A program made the position numbers and the translations under genes. The notes below the pieces were generated by a model. The model had not been told where the DNA came from. It ran no database searches and saw only the letters and a program-made list of their open reading frames with translations. Shown here piece by piece: positions 18,955 through 27,451 of a DNA stretch of 64,000 nucleotides (the first letter of the stretch is position 1; each line of letters begins with the position of its first letter). Where the stretch lies: assembly GCF_000155975.1 (NCBI RefSeq), contig NZ_GG730299.1:1336734-1400733 (forward strand). Reading direction: 5' to 3'. The stretch comes from Citrobacter youngae ATCC 29220. Its GTDB lineage: Bacteria; Pseudomonadota; Gammaproteobacteria; Enterobacterales; Enterobacteriaceae.

Positions 18955-19596
18955 ATGCCAAAAACCGACAATAACTCGCTTCTCAGCCAAATTGATACTA
19001 TCGCCAGAGGGTTGAGCGAGACCTTTGCTCCATTTTGTGAAGTGGTTGTTCATGACCTTAACAACCCTGAACATGCCATTTTATCCATCCATAATAATCT
19101 TTCCGGACGTAAGCAAGGCCAGCCAGCAACCGAGCTGGGCCTGGCGCGCATAGCATCACCAGACTTTCCCGCCATCGTGGCAAACTACAGCAATCAATTT
19201 GCCGATGGACGCCCGGTAAAAAGCACCTCCATTGGCATCAAGGATGAGGAAGGCAAATACGTCGCGGCGCTCTGTCTTAATGTTGATATGACGCTGTTTC
19301 GGGGTATGCAGAGCGCGCTGGCGCGTTTTACTGAAACCGAAAGCTCCCCCATCAAGGAACACATCGATCCAGGCAGTAATGAAGTTATTCGCCAGCGTAT
19401 AGATGACTATGCCGCTAAACGCGCGACGACGGCGCGCGCGCTTAAACCCAAAGACCGCAGGATACTGATTCAACAGCTACGTGAAGACGGTTTGCTGAAC
19501 GTACGAAAATCAATGGATACCGTGGCGCAGCATCTGGGCGTGTCGAGAGCCACCGCCTACCTGTATGCTCGCCAGTCTACTCAGGCACAGGATTAA
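18955..19596 (+). CDS. YheO/DauR-type PAS-like and HTH regulator
   Basis: Transcription factor of 213 residues with an N-terminal YheO PAS-like domain (residues about 10-125; FAPFCEVVVHDL, LGIKDEEG-type SIGIKDEEGKYVAALCLNVD) and a C-terminal helix-turn-helix (LREDGLLNVRKSMDTVAQHLGVSRATAYLYAR). I chose ATG 18955 because AGGAGA is 6 bases upstream; the frame extends 10 codons further. Relatives (DauR) control D-amino-acid catabolism. It probably regulates the operon it ends, through the tandem sites at 17380-17418. Confidence 0.82.
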   Translation: MPKTDNNSLLSQIDTIARGLSETFAPFCEVVVHDLNNPEHAILSIHNNLSGRKQGQPATELGLARIASPDFPAIVANYSNQFADGRPVKSTSIGIKDEEGKYVAALCLNVDMTLFRGMQSALARFTETESSPIKEHIDPGSNEVIRQRIDDYAAKRATTARALKPKDRRILIQQLREDGLLNVRKSMDTVAQHLGVSRATAYLYARQSTQAQD

Positions 19597-20008
19597 ACGG
19601 GTTCAGAAAAAGCAAACCTGTCGCAGTATGATTGTCTGCCATTGACTAAAGCCACGAAGCGTTCCCGCGATACTGGGGGGTGCTTCGTGCCCAGGATAGC
19701 TGTCCACCAGAAAACAACGATACCCTGCGGTTGCACAAAAAAATAAACCTTTATTTTCGTGCGTATTTATTTGCGCAGAGTAAATAGATGGCTTATTTTT
19801 GTACATACAGAGTGAAATTTAGCATACCTAAAATAACACCACCAACATTGATTAATCACTATAATAAAATGGAGCGTAGCTAACACCTTGATTTCAATGA
19901 TCTAAAATGCAATGGCGTTTAGTGCGTCAATAATATCCATTCAGTATATAAATAGCGTGATATCTAAATTATAATTCTTTTTACATCCAGTAGTCAGGTG
20001 AGGCTAGA
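19597..20008. other. 412-base gap without a recognised gene
   Basis: Holds an 8-bp inverted repeat CACGAAGC / GCTTCGTG (19653-19660/19682-19689) with a C-run and G-run in the loop, then an AT-rich stretch that probably carries the promoter for the SUOX-like/GGDEF-EAL pair. No convincing coding frame; the 67-codon minus-strand frame looks like chance. Confidence 0.5.
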
Positions 20009-20503
20009 ATGCGGTTAATTATTATGTTGTTAAGCCTGGTGGTCTCCACGCAGGTCTGGGCTGGTGAACTTTCCAAACCCACCGGTAAAGTCCTTTTGAC
20101 GCTGTCCGGGAATATAGAAAATACAAATGAAAACGGTAAAGCCGTTTTTGATGCCGCCAGTCTTGAGAAACTTGGCATGGTAAGTTTTCAGACCACCTCC
20201 CCCTGGTATAATGGACGTACTACTTTTACGGGTATTCCACTGCAAAAGCTCATGGATTATGTTGGGGCGCAAGGTTCGGTGGTAAAGGTCACGGCGCTCA
20301 ATGACTACACCACCGTTATCCCTCTCAGCGATTTCAAGAAGTACAATGTTATCCTTGCTTTAAAAATCAACGGAAAATATATGCGCATCCGCGATAAAGG
20401 CCCGTTATTCATTGTGTATCCCTATGACAGCATACCTGAACTGAATAATCAGATTTATTACTCAAGGTCAGCATGGCAAGTCAGTAGAATGGATATTGAG
20501 TAG
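20009..20503 (+). CDS. Periplasmic SUOX-fold (molybdopterin-binding-like) protein
   Basis: Exported protein, 164 residues. Signal peptide MRLIIMLLSLVVSTQVWA is followed by a compact domain resembling the oxidoreductase molybdopterin-binding (sulfite-oxidase-type) fold: GIPLQKLMDYVG, VTALNDYTTVIPLSDF, ALKINGKYMRIRDKGPLFIVYPYD. There is no cysteine after the signal peptide, so the Mo-ligating Cys of true SUOX enzymes is absent; a ligand-sensing or structural role is more likely than catalysis. Followed after 17 bases by a membrane GGDEF-EAL gene, suggesting the two are partners. Confidence 0.78.
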   Translation: MRLIIMLLSLVVSTQVWAGELSKPTGKVLLTLSGNIENTNENGKAVFDAASLEKLGMVSFQTTSPWYNGRTTFTGIPLQKLMDYVGAQGSVVKVTALNDYTTVIPLSDFKKYNVILALKINGKYMRIRDKGPLFIVYPYDSIPELNNQIYYSRSAWQVSRMDIE

Positions 20504-20520
20504 GCGTTCAGAGGAACATC

Positions 20521-22449
20521 ATGAACAGAATACTGGCTGGCATTATATTTTTCCTTTTTATCTCTACTGGATATATTTCTTTCTTAGTGCATGAAAGGCA
20601 GCAAGAGTTACAAAAACTCACTCACTACACCGATTCATGGTCTGCGGCGCAAATGGTGTCACAATATTATCGATTCGAATCATTGCTTGGCCTTTACACC
20701 ATCGATGAAACGATGAGCCTCGATGATGTGCGTCTGCGCCTCGACATTATGCTCAGCCAGAGTGATTTGATAAAAGAAGGTGATTTAGGACACTATATAG
20801 AAAGCAATAAAGCGCACAGCGAACTGGCGTTAAAACTTGAAAACACCCTTAATTATCTGGACGTTAACCTCGAGAAGATGAACCGTGCAGAACTCCAGGC
20901 GTATCTAAAAAAAATGCATACGCTGGATTCGCAACTTGGCCGTCTTTCATCCGGTGCGTTAAACAAGGATGTTAACTCGATCAATAACGCCAACCTCAAA
21001 ATTCAAACGCTGTATTATATTTACTCAGCAACCTCTGTGCTGCTTATAATACTGAGTGCGATACTGGGGGTACTGATATTCTTTCAGAACCGAAATATTC
21101 TGCGGGCGCATCTTCAGGTTAAGAGTCTTGCGGAAGAGCTGCAGAAATCGAAAGAAAAGCTACAAATCCAGAATGCAAAACTGGAATATGACGTTTATCA
21201 TGACTCTCTTACCGACATGAATAACCGCCAGTTTTTCTGGGGGAATTTAAATCAAAAAATCGAGATAGCAGAAAAAAATAACGATTCTGTGACCGTGATG
21301 TTGTTTGATTTAGACCGGTTCAAAGAGGTCAATGATACCTATGGTCATGATGCCGGTGATATTTTATTACGCCAGATATCGGACCGTCTGACTGCGATGA
21401 GCCTTACTTCAGACACGCTGTATCGCTTAGGTGGAGATGAGTTTGCGTTTCTCTCAAGCGGCTTAACAGAGAGCCAGGCCGTTTCGCTCGCCCAAAAAAT
21501 ATGTGATTTCATCAGCCAGCCCTACACTATTTATAACACCGTGATCAACATAACCACCTGCGTTGGGATTGTTATATCGGAAACAGAGCGCCGCTCCGAT
21601 TATCTTTATAAATTTGCAGACCTGGCCCTTTATGAAGCCAAAAATGAAGGTTCTGGTAAGATAAAAGTCTTCCGACAATGGATGTTAGAAAAGCTGCAAG
21701 AAAGCAGAACGCTTGAGCATGATATGGCGATGGCCTTAGTGAATAAAGAATTCGTGGTTTATTACCAACCTATTGTAGATTCTTTCAGTCGAAAAATTTA
21801 CAGCTACGAAGCCCTTATTCGTTGGATACATCCTCTGAAGGGCCTCCTGTCGCCGGACAGTTTTATTCCCGTTGCTGAAAAAACAGGAATGATTAACGCG
21901 ATGGGGAAATCGGTGCTTGAAATTGCCTGTATGGAAGCGGCTTCCTGGGCGGTTCCGGCTAAAATTTCAGTCAATGTCTCGCCTGTCCAGCTAAGCAGCA
22001 AAGCATTTGCCGGAATAGTGTTGACCATACTGAAAGAAACAGGACTCCCCGCCGAACGCCTTGAGCTGGAAGTCACCGAATCCTCTCTTTTTACCGAGAG
22101 CAATACACCGATGAATACGCTTAACAAGCTTAGAGCGCTGGGCGTGAAAATCTCCATCGATGATTTTGGTACGGGTTATTCTTCTCTTTCACGACTGAGC
22201 AAGCTTGCCTTCGATAAAATAAAAATCGACAAGTCTTTTGTACATTCGATATCGACACAGGAAGATGCTCTTAATATCATCAAACTCATCACAGGCATGG
22301 CGAAGTCTCTGAATATGAAGGCTGTTGCAGAAGGCGTTGAAACGCAAGAACAGTTGGAAAAACTTCAGGCGCTGGGCTGTGATTTCGCACAAGGGTATCT
22401 GTTTGGTAAACCTCAACCGGGTATAGATGGGAAGATCAGGCACGGTTAA
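20521..22449 (+). CDS. Membrane GGDEF-EAL c-di-GMP protein
   Basis: Bifunctional-type c-di-GMP protein, 642 residues. Membrane helix about 4-22, a periplasmic helical domain to about 172, second helix about 173-193, a coiled coil (LAEELQKSKEKLQIQN), GGDEF domain about 230-385 with intact YRLGGDEFAFL and no Arg at the RxxD inhibitory position, and an EAL domain about 400-635 with YEALIRW, NVSPVQLSS, IDDFGTGYSS and KIDKSFV. Both active sites look competent; which dominates is not visible. The upstream SUOX-fold periplasmic protein may be its input. Confidence 0.88.
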   Translation: MNRILAGIIFFLFISTGYISFLVHERQQELQKLTHYTDSWSAAQMVSQYYRFESLLGLYTIDETMSLDDVRLRLDIMLSQSDLIKEGDLGHYIESNKAHSELALKLENTLNYLDVNLEKMNRAELQAYLKKMHTLDSQLGRLSSGALNKDVNSINNANLKIQTLYYIYSATSVLLIILSAILGVLIFFQNRNILRAHLQVKSLAEELQKSKEKLQIQNAKLEYDVYHDSLTDMNNRQFFWGNLNQKIEIAEKNNDSVTVMLFDLDRFKEVNDTYGHDAGDILLRQISDRLTAMSLTSDTLYRLGGDEFAFLSSGLTESQAVSLAQKICDFISQPYTIYNTVINITTCVGIVISETERRSDYLYKFADLALYEAKNEGSGKIKVFRQWMLEKLQESRTLEHDMAMALVNKEFVVYYQPIVDSFSRKIYSYEALIRWIHPLKGLLSPDSFIPVAEKTGMINAMGKSVLEIACMEAASWAVPAKISVNVSPVQLSSKAFAGIVLTILKETGLPAERLELEVTESSLFTESNTPMNTLNKLRALGVKISIDDFGTGYSSLSRLSKLAFDKIKIDKSFVHSISTQEDALNIIKLITGMAKSLNMKAVAEGVETQEQLEKLQALGCDFAQGYLFGKPQPGIDGKIRHG

Positions 22450-22522
22450 CCCTTACGAACATGCAGCAGCGAGATGAATGGCTATGCCGACGTCAAACTG
22501 ATTCTGCGCTGAGGAGTCCGGT

Positions 22523-22999
22523 ATGACCAATTTTTATCAATTCTCTGCCACCAGCCTGCAGGGCCAGCACATCTCGATGAACGACTACGCTGGCAAACTG
22601 GTTCTGGTGGTTAACACCGCCAGCCATTGCGGCTTCACGCCACAATACGCAGGCCTCGAAGCACTCTACAAGAAGTACGCCGCACAGGGGTTGGTGGTAC
22701 TTGGTTTTCCCTGCAACCAGTTCGGTAAACAGGAGCCAGGCGGCGCGGACGCCATCGCGCAGACCTGTCATATTAACTACGGCGTGACCTTCCCAATGTT
22801 TGAAAAAGTGGACGTCAACGGTGCCGCTGCGCACCCGGTATTTCGTTACTTAAAAGATGAATTGCCCGGTGTGCTGGGCGGGCGGATCAAGTGGAACTTC
22901 ACAAAGTTTCTGATCGGGCGCGATGGCAAACCGCTCAAGCGTTTTGCGCCGTTTACCACCCCAGATAAAATAGAACCCGTCATCCTTGCTGCAATTTAA
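22523..22999 (+). CDS. Glutathione peroxidase family protein (second, BtuE-related)
   Basis: Cysteine-type glutathione/thioredoxin peroxidase, 158 residues. The peroxidatic Cys is in VVNTASHCGFTPQYAGLEAL near residue 37; the Gln-containing GFPCNQFGKQEPGG motif near 70 and the Trp-Asn pair in IKWNFTKFLIGRDG near 125 complete the catalytic tetrad; the Cys in GFPCNQF may resolve. No signal peptide, so cytosolic. Distinct from btuE, which lies elsewhere in enterobacteria. Stands alone after the GGDEF-EAL gene. Confidence 0.88.
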   Translation: MTNFYQFSATSLQGQHISMNDYAGKLVLVVNTASHCGFTPQYAGLEALYKKYAAQGLVVLGFPCNQFGKQEPGGADAIAQTCHINYGVTFPMFEKVDVNGAAAHPVFRYLKDELPGVLGGRIKWNFTKFLIGRDGKPLKRFAPFTTPDKIEPVILAAI

Positions 23000-23249
23000 A
23001 TTTCTCTTGTCTTGTGTATTATTGCTGCAGTTTGATTATTAAGAATAAAACAAAAGAACCAGAAAAAATTCTGGCAATAGTTTAACCACGATATCAATTA
23101 TTTATAAAATCAAAGCAACATCCCGTAAACATCGAATATATTTATTTTTCATAGACGACGATCCACAGATCATGATATAATATAACAGAAAAAACTTGCG
23201 ACTTATTAAGCCGTAAGTAATGTGAAAAATTTTCGAGGAGACTATTCCA

Positions 23250-23966
23250 GTGGGACGTAAGTGGGCCAATATCGTTGCTAAAAAAACGGCTAAAGACGGT
23301 GCAACGTCTAATATATATGCAAAATTCGGCGTAGAAATCTATGCTGCGGCTAAACAAGGTGACCCCGATCCAGAAACAAACTCATCTTTAAAATTCGTTA
23401 TTGAGCGAGCGAAACAGGCACAGGTTCCAAAACACGTTATTGATAAAGCCATTGATAAAGCTAAAGGTGGCAGCGATGAAACCTTCGTCCAGGGGCGTTA
23501 TGAAGGCTTTGGTCCAAATGGTTCAATGCTGGTCGTTGAAACGTTAACTTCAAATGTTAACCGTACAATTGCTAATGTCCGTATGATCTTCAATAAAAAA
23601 GGTGGGAATATCGGAGCAGCCGGTTCTGTCAGCTATATGTTTGACAATACCGGAGTGATTGTATTTACAGGAACAGATCCGGACCGTATTTTTGAAATTT
23701 TGCTTGATGCTGAAGTTGATGTTCGCGACGTCACCGAAGACGAAGGAAATATCGTTATTTATACTGAAGCGACCGATCTTCATAAAGGAATAGCAGCGTT
23801 AAAAGCCGCTGGCATTACCGAGTTCTCAACAACAGAATTAGAAATGATTGCTCAATCAGAAATTGAACTTTCACCAGAAGATTTAGAAATCTTTACAGGG
23901 CTGGTTGACGCCCTGGAAGATGACGATGATGTTCAAAAAGTATATCATAACGTTGCAAACATCTAA
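23250..23966 (+). CDS. yeeN: YeeN, YebC/TACO1-family protein
   Basis: YebC-family protein, 238 residues, closely matching E. coli YeeN ([27 protein letters not shown]). The family was annotated as transcriptional regulators, but recent work points to relief of ribosome stalling. The three-domain pattern is visible: N-terminal helical lobe, central [30 protein letters not shown], acidic C-terminus ([14 protein letters not shown]). The preceding 250 bases are AT-rich and unlike the flanks. Ends at a clear terminator. Confidence 0.92.
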   Translation: MGRKWANIVAKKTAKDGATSNIYAKFGVEIYAAAKQGDPDPETNSSLKFVIERAKQAQVPKHVIDKAIDKAKGGSDETFVQGRYEGFGPNGSMLVVETLTSNVNRTIANVRMIFNKKGGNIGAAGSVSYMFDNTGVIVFTGTDPDRIFEILLDAEVDVRDVTEDEGNIVIYTEATDLHKGIAALKAAGITEFSTTELEMIAQSEIELSPEDLEIFTGLVDALEDDDDVQKVYHNVANI

Positions 23967-23980
23967 TTATAAATTAAAAA

Positions 23981-24005
23981 AATCTGTCTTTATGGCAGAT
24001 TTTTT
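23981..24005 (+). terminator. yeeN terminator
   Basis: AATCTGTC / GGCAGATT (with G-U pair) around a 5-base loop, followed by TTTTT. Confidence 0.85.
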
Positions 24006-24220
24006 AAGTTATATGACGTTTCGTATTTGCGTCAGTTTCATGGTGTTCCTGTTTGGCGCTATCCCGGAGCCAGAGCCCTTCTCACTTCAGAGACAGCCAG
24101 CTAATACAAGCGTGTAAGATGAAGTGAGAGACCGGAGGGATAAGGTCCAATAAAATCAGAGTTGGTAAATCTTCTGAACGGTTCTATAGTCGGGACTGCT
24201 TCTCATTACAGGATTCACTG

Positions 24221-25330
24221 ATGCGATTTAACGGACTGACCAAAGGTTTCTTCATTTTCATACTGGCCGTCGTTACCTGGGCGTTTTTCGATGTGCTGTC
24301 CCCCTACTTTTCCGCCATTTTGTGGGCCGCAATATTAACAACTATCTTTAATCCGGTAAAAAACAGATTGCGCAGCGCCCTTGGCGAACGCAACGGGCTG
24401 GCGTCGTTAATAACCATCGCCATTATCTGTCTGATTGTCTTTATCCCACTGATGGTGATCCTGTCATCGTTGGCCATTGAGCTCAACGTGGTGTATACCA
24501 AACTGCAACAAAACGACACTCAGTTTCCCGAAGTCGTCACCTCCATTCTTTCTTATCTGCCTGGCTGGGCGAGAGGGTTTCTCGCGGAACACAATCTGGA
24601 TAATGCCGCAGAAATCCAGAAAAAACTGTCCAACATCGCGTTGCAAGGGGGCCAGTATCTTGCAGGCAGCGCATTCCTGATTGGTAAAGGGACATTCGGT
24701 TTTGCCATCAGCTTTGGCATCATGCTGTATCTGCTGTTTTTCCTGTTAAAGGACGGGCCGTATCTGGTGCGCCAGATTCTGGACTCATTACCGCTTTCCG
24801 ATTTTGCCAAACAGCACCTGTTCGCCAAATTCGTCGGCGTAACGCGCGCAACCGTCAAGGGCACGGCTGTGGTGGCTTTAGTTCAGGGGATTCTTGGCGG
24901 TATAGCTTTTGCGATTGTGGACATCGACGGCAGCGTTCTGTGGGGCGCCTTAATGGCGTTTCTCTCTCTGGTGCCTGCCGTCGGCTCGGCAATCGTCTGG
25001 GTACCCGCGGCCATATTCCTCTTCGCCACGCACCAGCTGTGGCAAGGACTGTTTATCGTCGGGTTCTTCGTCATTATCGTTGGGCTGGTGGATAACATCC
25101 TGCGCCCGCTTTTGGTAGGAAAAGACACCAAAATGCCGGACTACTTGATTCTGATCACCACCCTCGGCGGGATGGAGATCTACGGCATCAACGGATTTGT
25201 GATTGGCCCCCTGATCGCGGCGCTGTTCATTACCTGCTGGAACCTGTTTTCCGGCCGCGATCACGAAGGTAACGTGGAAGGAATCGACGAAGCCTTTATG
25301 GAAGAAGGAAAAAATCCTCCAGATTTATGA
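24221..25330 (+). CDS. AI-2E family (UPF0118) membrane transporter
   Basis: Polytopic inner-membrane protein, 369 residues, AI-2E/PerM family. Hydrophobic blocks at about 8-30, 55-80, 150-175, 205-235, 240-265, 270-295 and 310-340 with the family's large central soluble segment between; conserved LPAVGSAIVWVPAA-type region (LVPAVGSAIVWVPAAIFLF) and VDNILRPLLVGKDTKMPDYLIL. Its sequence is not YdiK or TqsA, although the fold is shared. Substrate unknown. A terminator follows. Confidence 0.85.
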   Translation: MRFNGLTKGFFIFILAVVTWAFFDVLSPYFSAILWAAILTTIFNPVKNRLRSALGERNGLASLITIAIICLIVFIPLMVILSSLAIELNVVYTKLQQNDTQFPEVVTSILSYLPGWARGFLAEHNLDNAAEIQKKLSNIALQGGQYLAGSAFLIGKGTFGFAISFGIMLYLLFFLLKDGPYLVRQILDSLPLSDFAKQHLFAKFVGVTRATVKGTAVVALVQGILGGIAFAIVDIDGSVLWGALMAFLSLVPAVGSAIVWVPAAIFLFATHQLWQGLFIVGFFVIIVGLVDNILRPLLVGKDTKMPDYLILITTLGGMEIYGINGFVIGPLIAALFITCWNLFSGRDHEGNVEGIDEAFMEEGKNPPDL

Positions 25331-25347
25331 TGTCTGGACGATAACAG

Positions 25348-25372
25348 AAGGCGGCCCTGGGCCGCCTTTTTT
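25348..25372 (+). terminator. Terminator after the AI-2E family gene
   Basis: AAGGCGGCC / GGCCGCCTT with a 3-base loop and TTTTTT. Confidence 0.93.
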
Positions 25373-25448
25373 ATTTTCACGCAAAATCATAGGTTTCCTA
25401 TAATTTCAATCATGCTAATTGATTAATCGTCGCAGAAGGAAGTAATCA

Positions 25449-27233
25449 GTGCGAATAGCCACAATCACCAACTGGGCCTACAGCGCGACGGTATGTCTGA
25501 CTATCGCCTCCGGCGCAGTCATGCTGATGGCGTCCAGCGCCGATAACACTGAACGCCAGGCGGTGGAACAGCGTTACAAGTTCGATCAACTGACCGAAGA
25601 AGCGGAGCTTGATGCCTGGTCGCTGTCCGATATGGCTCGTGAATATGTTATTGCAAAAGATCCGCAGGCGCTTAACGCCTACCGCCAGAAAGAAGCGTCG
25701 CTGAAAGCTGTTGAGCATCGACTGGCGGCGCTGAAAGATCTCGGAGCAACGGGTGAAGAGTTGGCGCTACTGCATGAAGGATTGCAGATTATTGATGCCC
25801 TGCAGGACGAACAAGCCGCAGCGCTTGCCAGCATCGCGCGGGGAGAAGATCCACAGGCGATAGCCCTGCTCTTCGGCAAAAGCTATGAACAGGAACTGGA
25901 GCGGGCGCAGGACCGGATAGACCATTTCCGCCAGTTGCTCGACAACCGCGTACGTAACACCATTGACGATGCCACACAGGCGTCACGCACCTTGCGTACG
26001 GCCTCGGAAGTGATGGTCGGTCTTACGGCGCTGCTGTTTTTATTCGTTCTTGGATTTATCTTGAAGCGCCGCGTTCTGCGTCCCGTGGTGCGTTTGAGCG
26101 ATGTAGTTAACCGTCTGGCATCGCAGGATTATGCCGTCGAGACGCCCAGCTTTAACCAGATCGATGAAATTGGCGATATGGCGCAGGCGATCCGGATTTT
26201 TCGCGAGAACGGGCTGGCCCGTCAGCGGCTGGAGAAAGAGCGAGACGCCGACTGGGGGATCCGCGAGCTATTGGCGCGCATGACGCAGCGTCTGCAGGGG
26301 TGCGAAAGTTTTGCCGACGTCATCAATGTGGCGGAACTGTTCGCGCCGAATATTGCTCCAGGTATTGCTGGCCGACTTTACATATTGGATCGGGAGCCCT
26401 GGCAGATGCGCTGCGTTGCGCAATGGCTTGCACCAGAGGGTAAAGCGGAAGCTTTCCACCCGGACGAATGCTGGGCGGTACGCCGCGGCCAGAGCCATCC
26501 GCCGGTGCAAGGCAAACCGGATATCGCCTGCTATCATCTGCCCGAATCATGCCAGCAACATACCCTGTGCGTGCCGCTGATAGCCCAGGGAGAAGCTATC
26601 GGTCTGCTCTCATTCCAGAACCTTAGCGACGATTCCTCCCCTTCACGCGCATACCTGGAACTGATGGCGGAAGCGCTCGGCCTCGCATTAGCCAACCAAC
26701 GCCTGCGCGACGCGCTGCTGGAGAAAGCGCTCTACGACCCGCTAACCGGTCTGCGCAATCGTCATCATCTGGAAGATACTCTACGAACCCAGATGAGCCA
26801 GGCGGTTCGTAACAAAGAACCGATCAGTTGCCTGATGATCGATATCGATCATTTCAAAAACATCAATGACCGCTTTGGTCATGAGGCCGGTGATAGTGTG
26901 ATAAAAAGTATCGCCGCCATTATTCAGCGCGTTGTCCACGACAGCGGCCTGGCTTTCCGTTACGGTGGCGAAGAGTTTCTGGTACTGCTGGCAGGTGCGG
27001 ATGAACAGGCGGCCAACGGCTTTGCGACGGATATTTACAACGGTGTACGCGAATTGTCACTGCGTTTTGGCGTATCCGATATTGGTCACGTGGATGTTTC
27101 TATCGGTGTTGCCAGCTACCCGCAGCATGCCCAGAGCGACAATCTGCTGCGCGCCGCAGACGTGGCGTTGTATCGCGCAAAAGAGCTGGGACGTTCGCGC
27201 ATTGTGAGCTTTGGTATGCTGGAAGCGAGCTGA
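25449..27233 (+). CDS. Membrane diguanylate cyclase with HAMP, GAF and GGDEF domains
   Basis: Probable diguanylate cyclase, 594 residues, GTG start with AAGGAAG upstream. Order: membrane helix about 8-28, periplasmic helical sensor to about 190, second helix about 192-214, HAMP (RRVLRPVVRLSDVVNRLA) to about 265, GAF-like domain about 285-430, GGDEF domain about 440-590. The active site is FRYGGEEFLVLL with MIDIDHFKNINDRFGHEAGD; no RxxD inhibitory site is evident. Its stop is 60 bases before the Trp leader peptide of trpS2, so it may supply readthrough transcription. Confidence 0.9.
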   Translation: MRIATITNWAYSATVCLTIASGAVMLMASSADNTERQAVEQRYKFDQLTEEAELDAWSLSDMAREYVIAKDPQALNAYRQKEASLKAVEHRLAALKDLGATGEELALLHEGLQIIDALQDEQAAALASIARGEDPQAIALLFGKSYEQELERAQDRIDHFRQLLDNRVRNTIDDATQASRTLRTASEVMVGLTALLFLFVLGFILKRRVLRPVVRLSDVVNRLASQDYAVETPSFNQIDEIGDMAQAIRIFRENGLARQRLEKERDADWGIRELLARMTQRLQGCESFADVINVAELFAPNIAPGIAGRLYILDREPWQMRCVAQWLAPEGKAEAFHPDECWAVRRGQSHPPVQGKPDIACYHLPESCQQHTLCVPLIAQGEAIGLLSFQNLSDDSSPSRAYLELMAEALGLALANQRLRDALLEKALYDPLTGLRNRHHLEDTLRTQMSQAVRNKEPISCLMIDIDHFKNINDRFGHEAGDSVIKSIAAIIQRVVHDSGLAFRYGGEEFLVLLAGADEQAANGFATDIYNGVRELSLRFGVSDIGHVDVSIGVASYPQHAQSDNLLRAADVALYRAKELGRSRIVSFGMLEAS

Positions 27234-27293
27234 ACGATGCCAGCAGCCGGCGCATCGCTTTACCTCTGCGTCGGGTGGTGGTATGTTGACGAG

Positions 27294-27353
27294 ATGAATA
27301 CTAAACACGATATCAACGGTTTTAATCACAACCTGTGGTGGCTGCCTTCTTAA
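27294..27353 (+). CDS. trpS2 leader peptide with tandem Trp codons
   Basis: A 19-residue frame MNTKHDINGFNHNLWWLPS ends 98 bases before trpS2. Two adjacent TGG codons (27336-27341) lie immediately 5' of attenuator segment 1, as in the trp operon leader. The same frame is open further upstream to an ATG at 27237, which would give 38 residues and a second Trp-Trp pair. The ribosome site is weak for either start, so translation initiation is the least certain part. Confidence 0.75.
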   Translation: MNTKHDINGFNHNLWWLPS

Positions 27354-27433
27354 AGGCGGTCAGAATGTGTATTCCTCATTTTCAGATAACCGCCGAAAGG
27401 CGGTTATTGCATTTAAAGACCCCTTTCGGTTTT
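27342..27433 (+). promoter_or_regulatory. Transcription attenuator of trpS2
   Basis: Segment 1 (27342-27348, CTGCCTT) pairs with segment 2 (27353-27359, AAGGCGG). Segment 2 (27355-27360, GGCGGT) can instead pair with segment 3 (27389-27394, ACCGCC). Segment 3 (27388-27394) pairs with segment 4 (27399-27405, GGCGGTT) around a GAAA tetraloop and is followed by a U-rich stretch. An overlapping alternative is CCGAAAGG (27393-27400) with CCTTTCGG (27422-27429) then TTTT. Ribosomes stalled at the Trp codons would mask segment 1 and favour 2:3, allowing readthrough. Confidence 0.75.
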
Positions 27434-27451
27434 GCGATTAAGGAGTCTTAT

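Noticed and set aside
23000..23249. Insertion sequence remnant in the AT-rich gap before yeeN
   Set aside because: No inverted repeats or transposase fragments seen; AT-richness alone is not evidence.
24221..25330. Identification as ydiK
   Set aside because: The fold is the same AI-2E family, but the sequence does not match my recollection of YdiK (different N-terminus and C-terminal tail).
27286..27314. TTGACG (27286-27291) as the -35 of a trpS2 promoter
   Set aside because: It would start transcription inside the leader peptide frame and abolish the attenuator, and the matching -10 (GATATC) is poor; readthrough from the upstream gene or a promoter near 27259-27287 is as likely.
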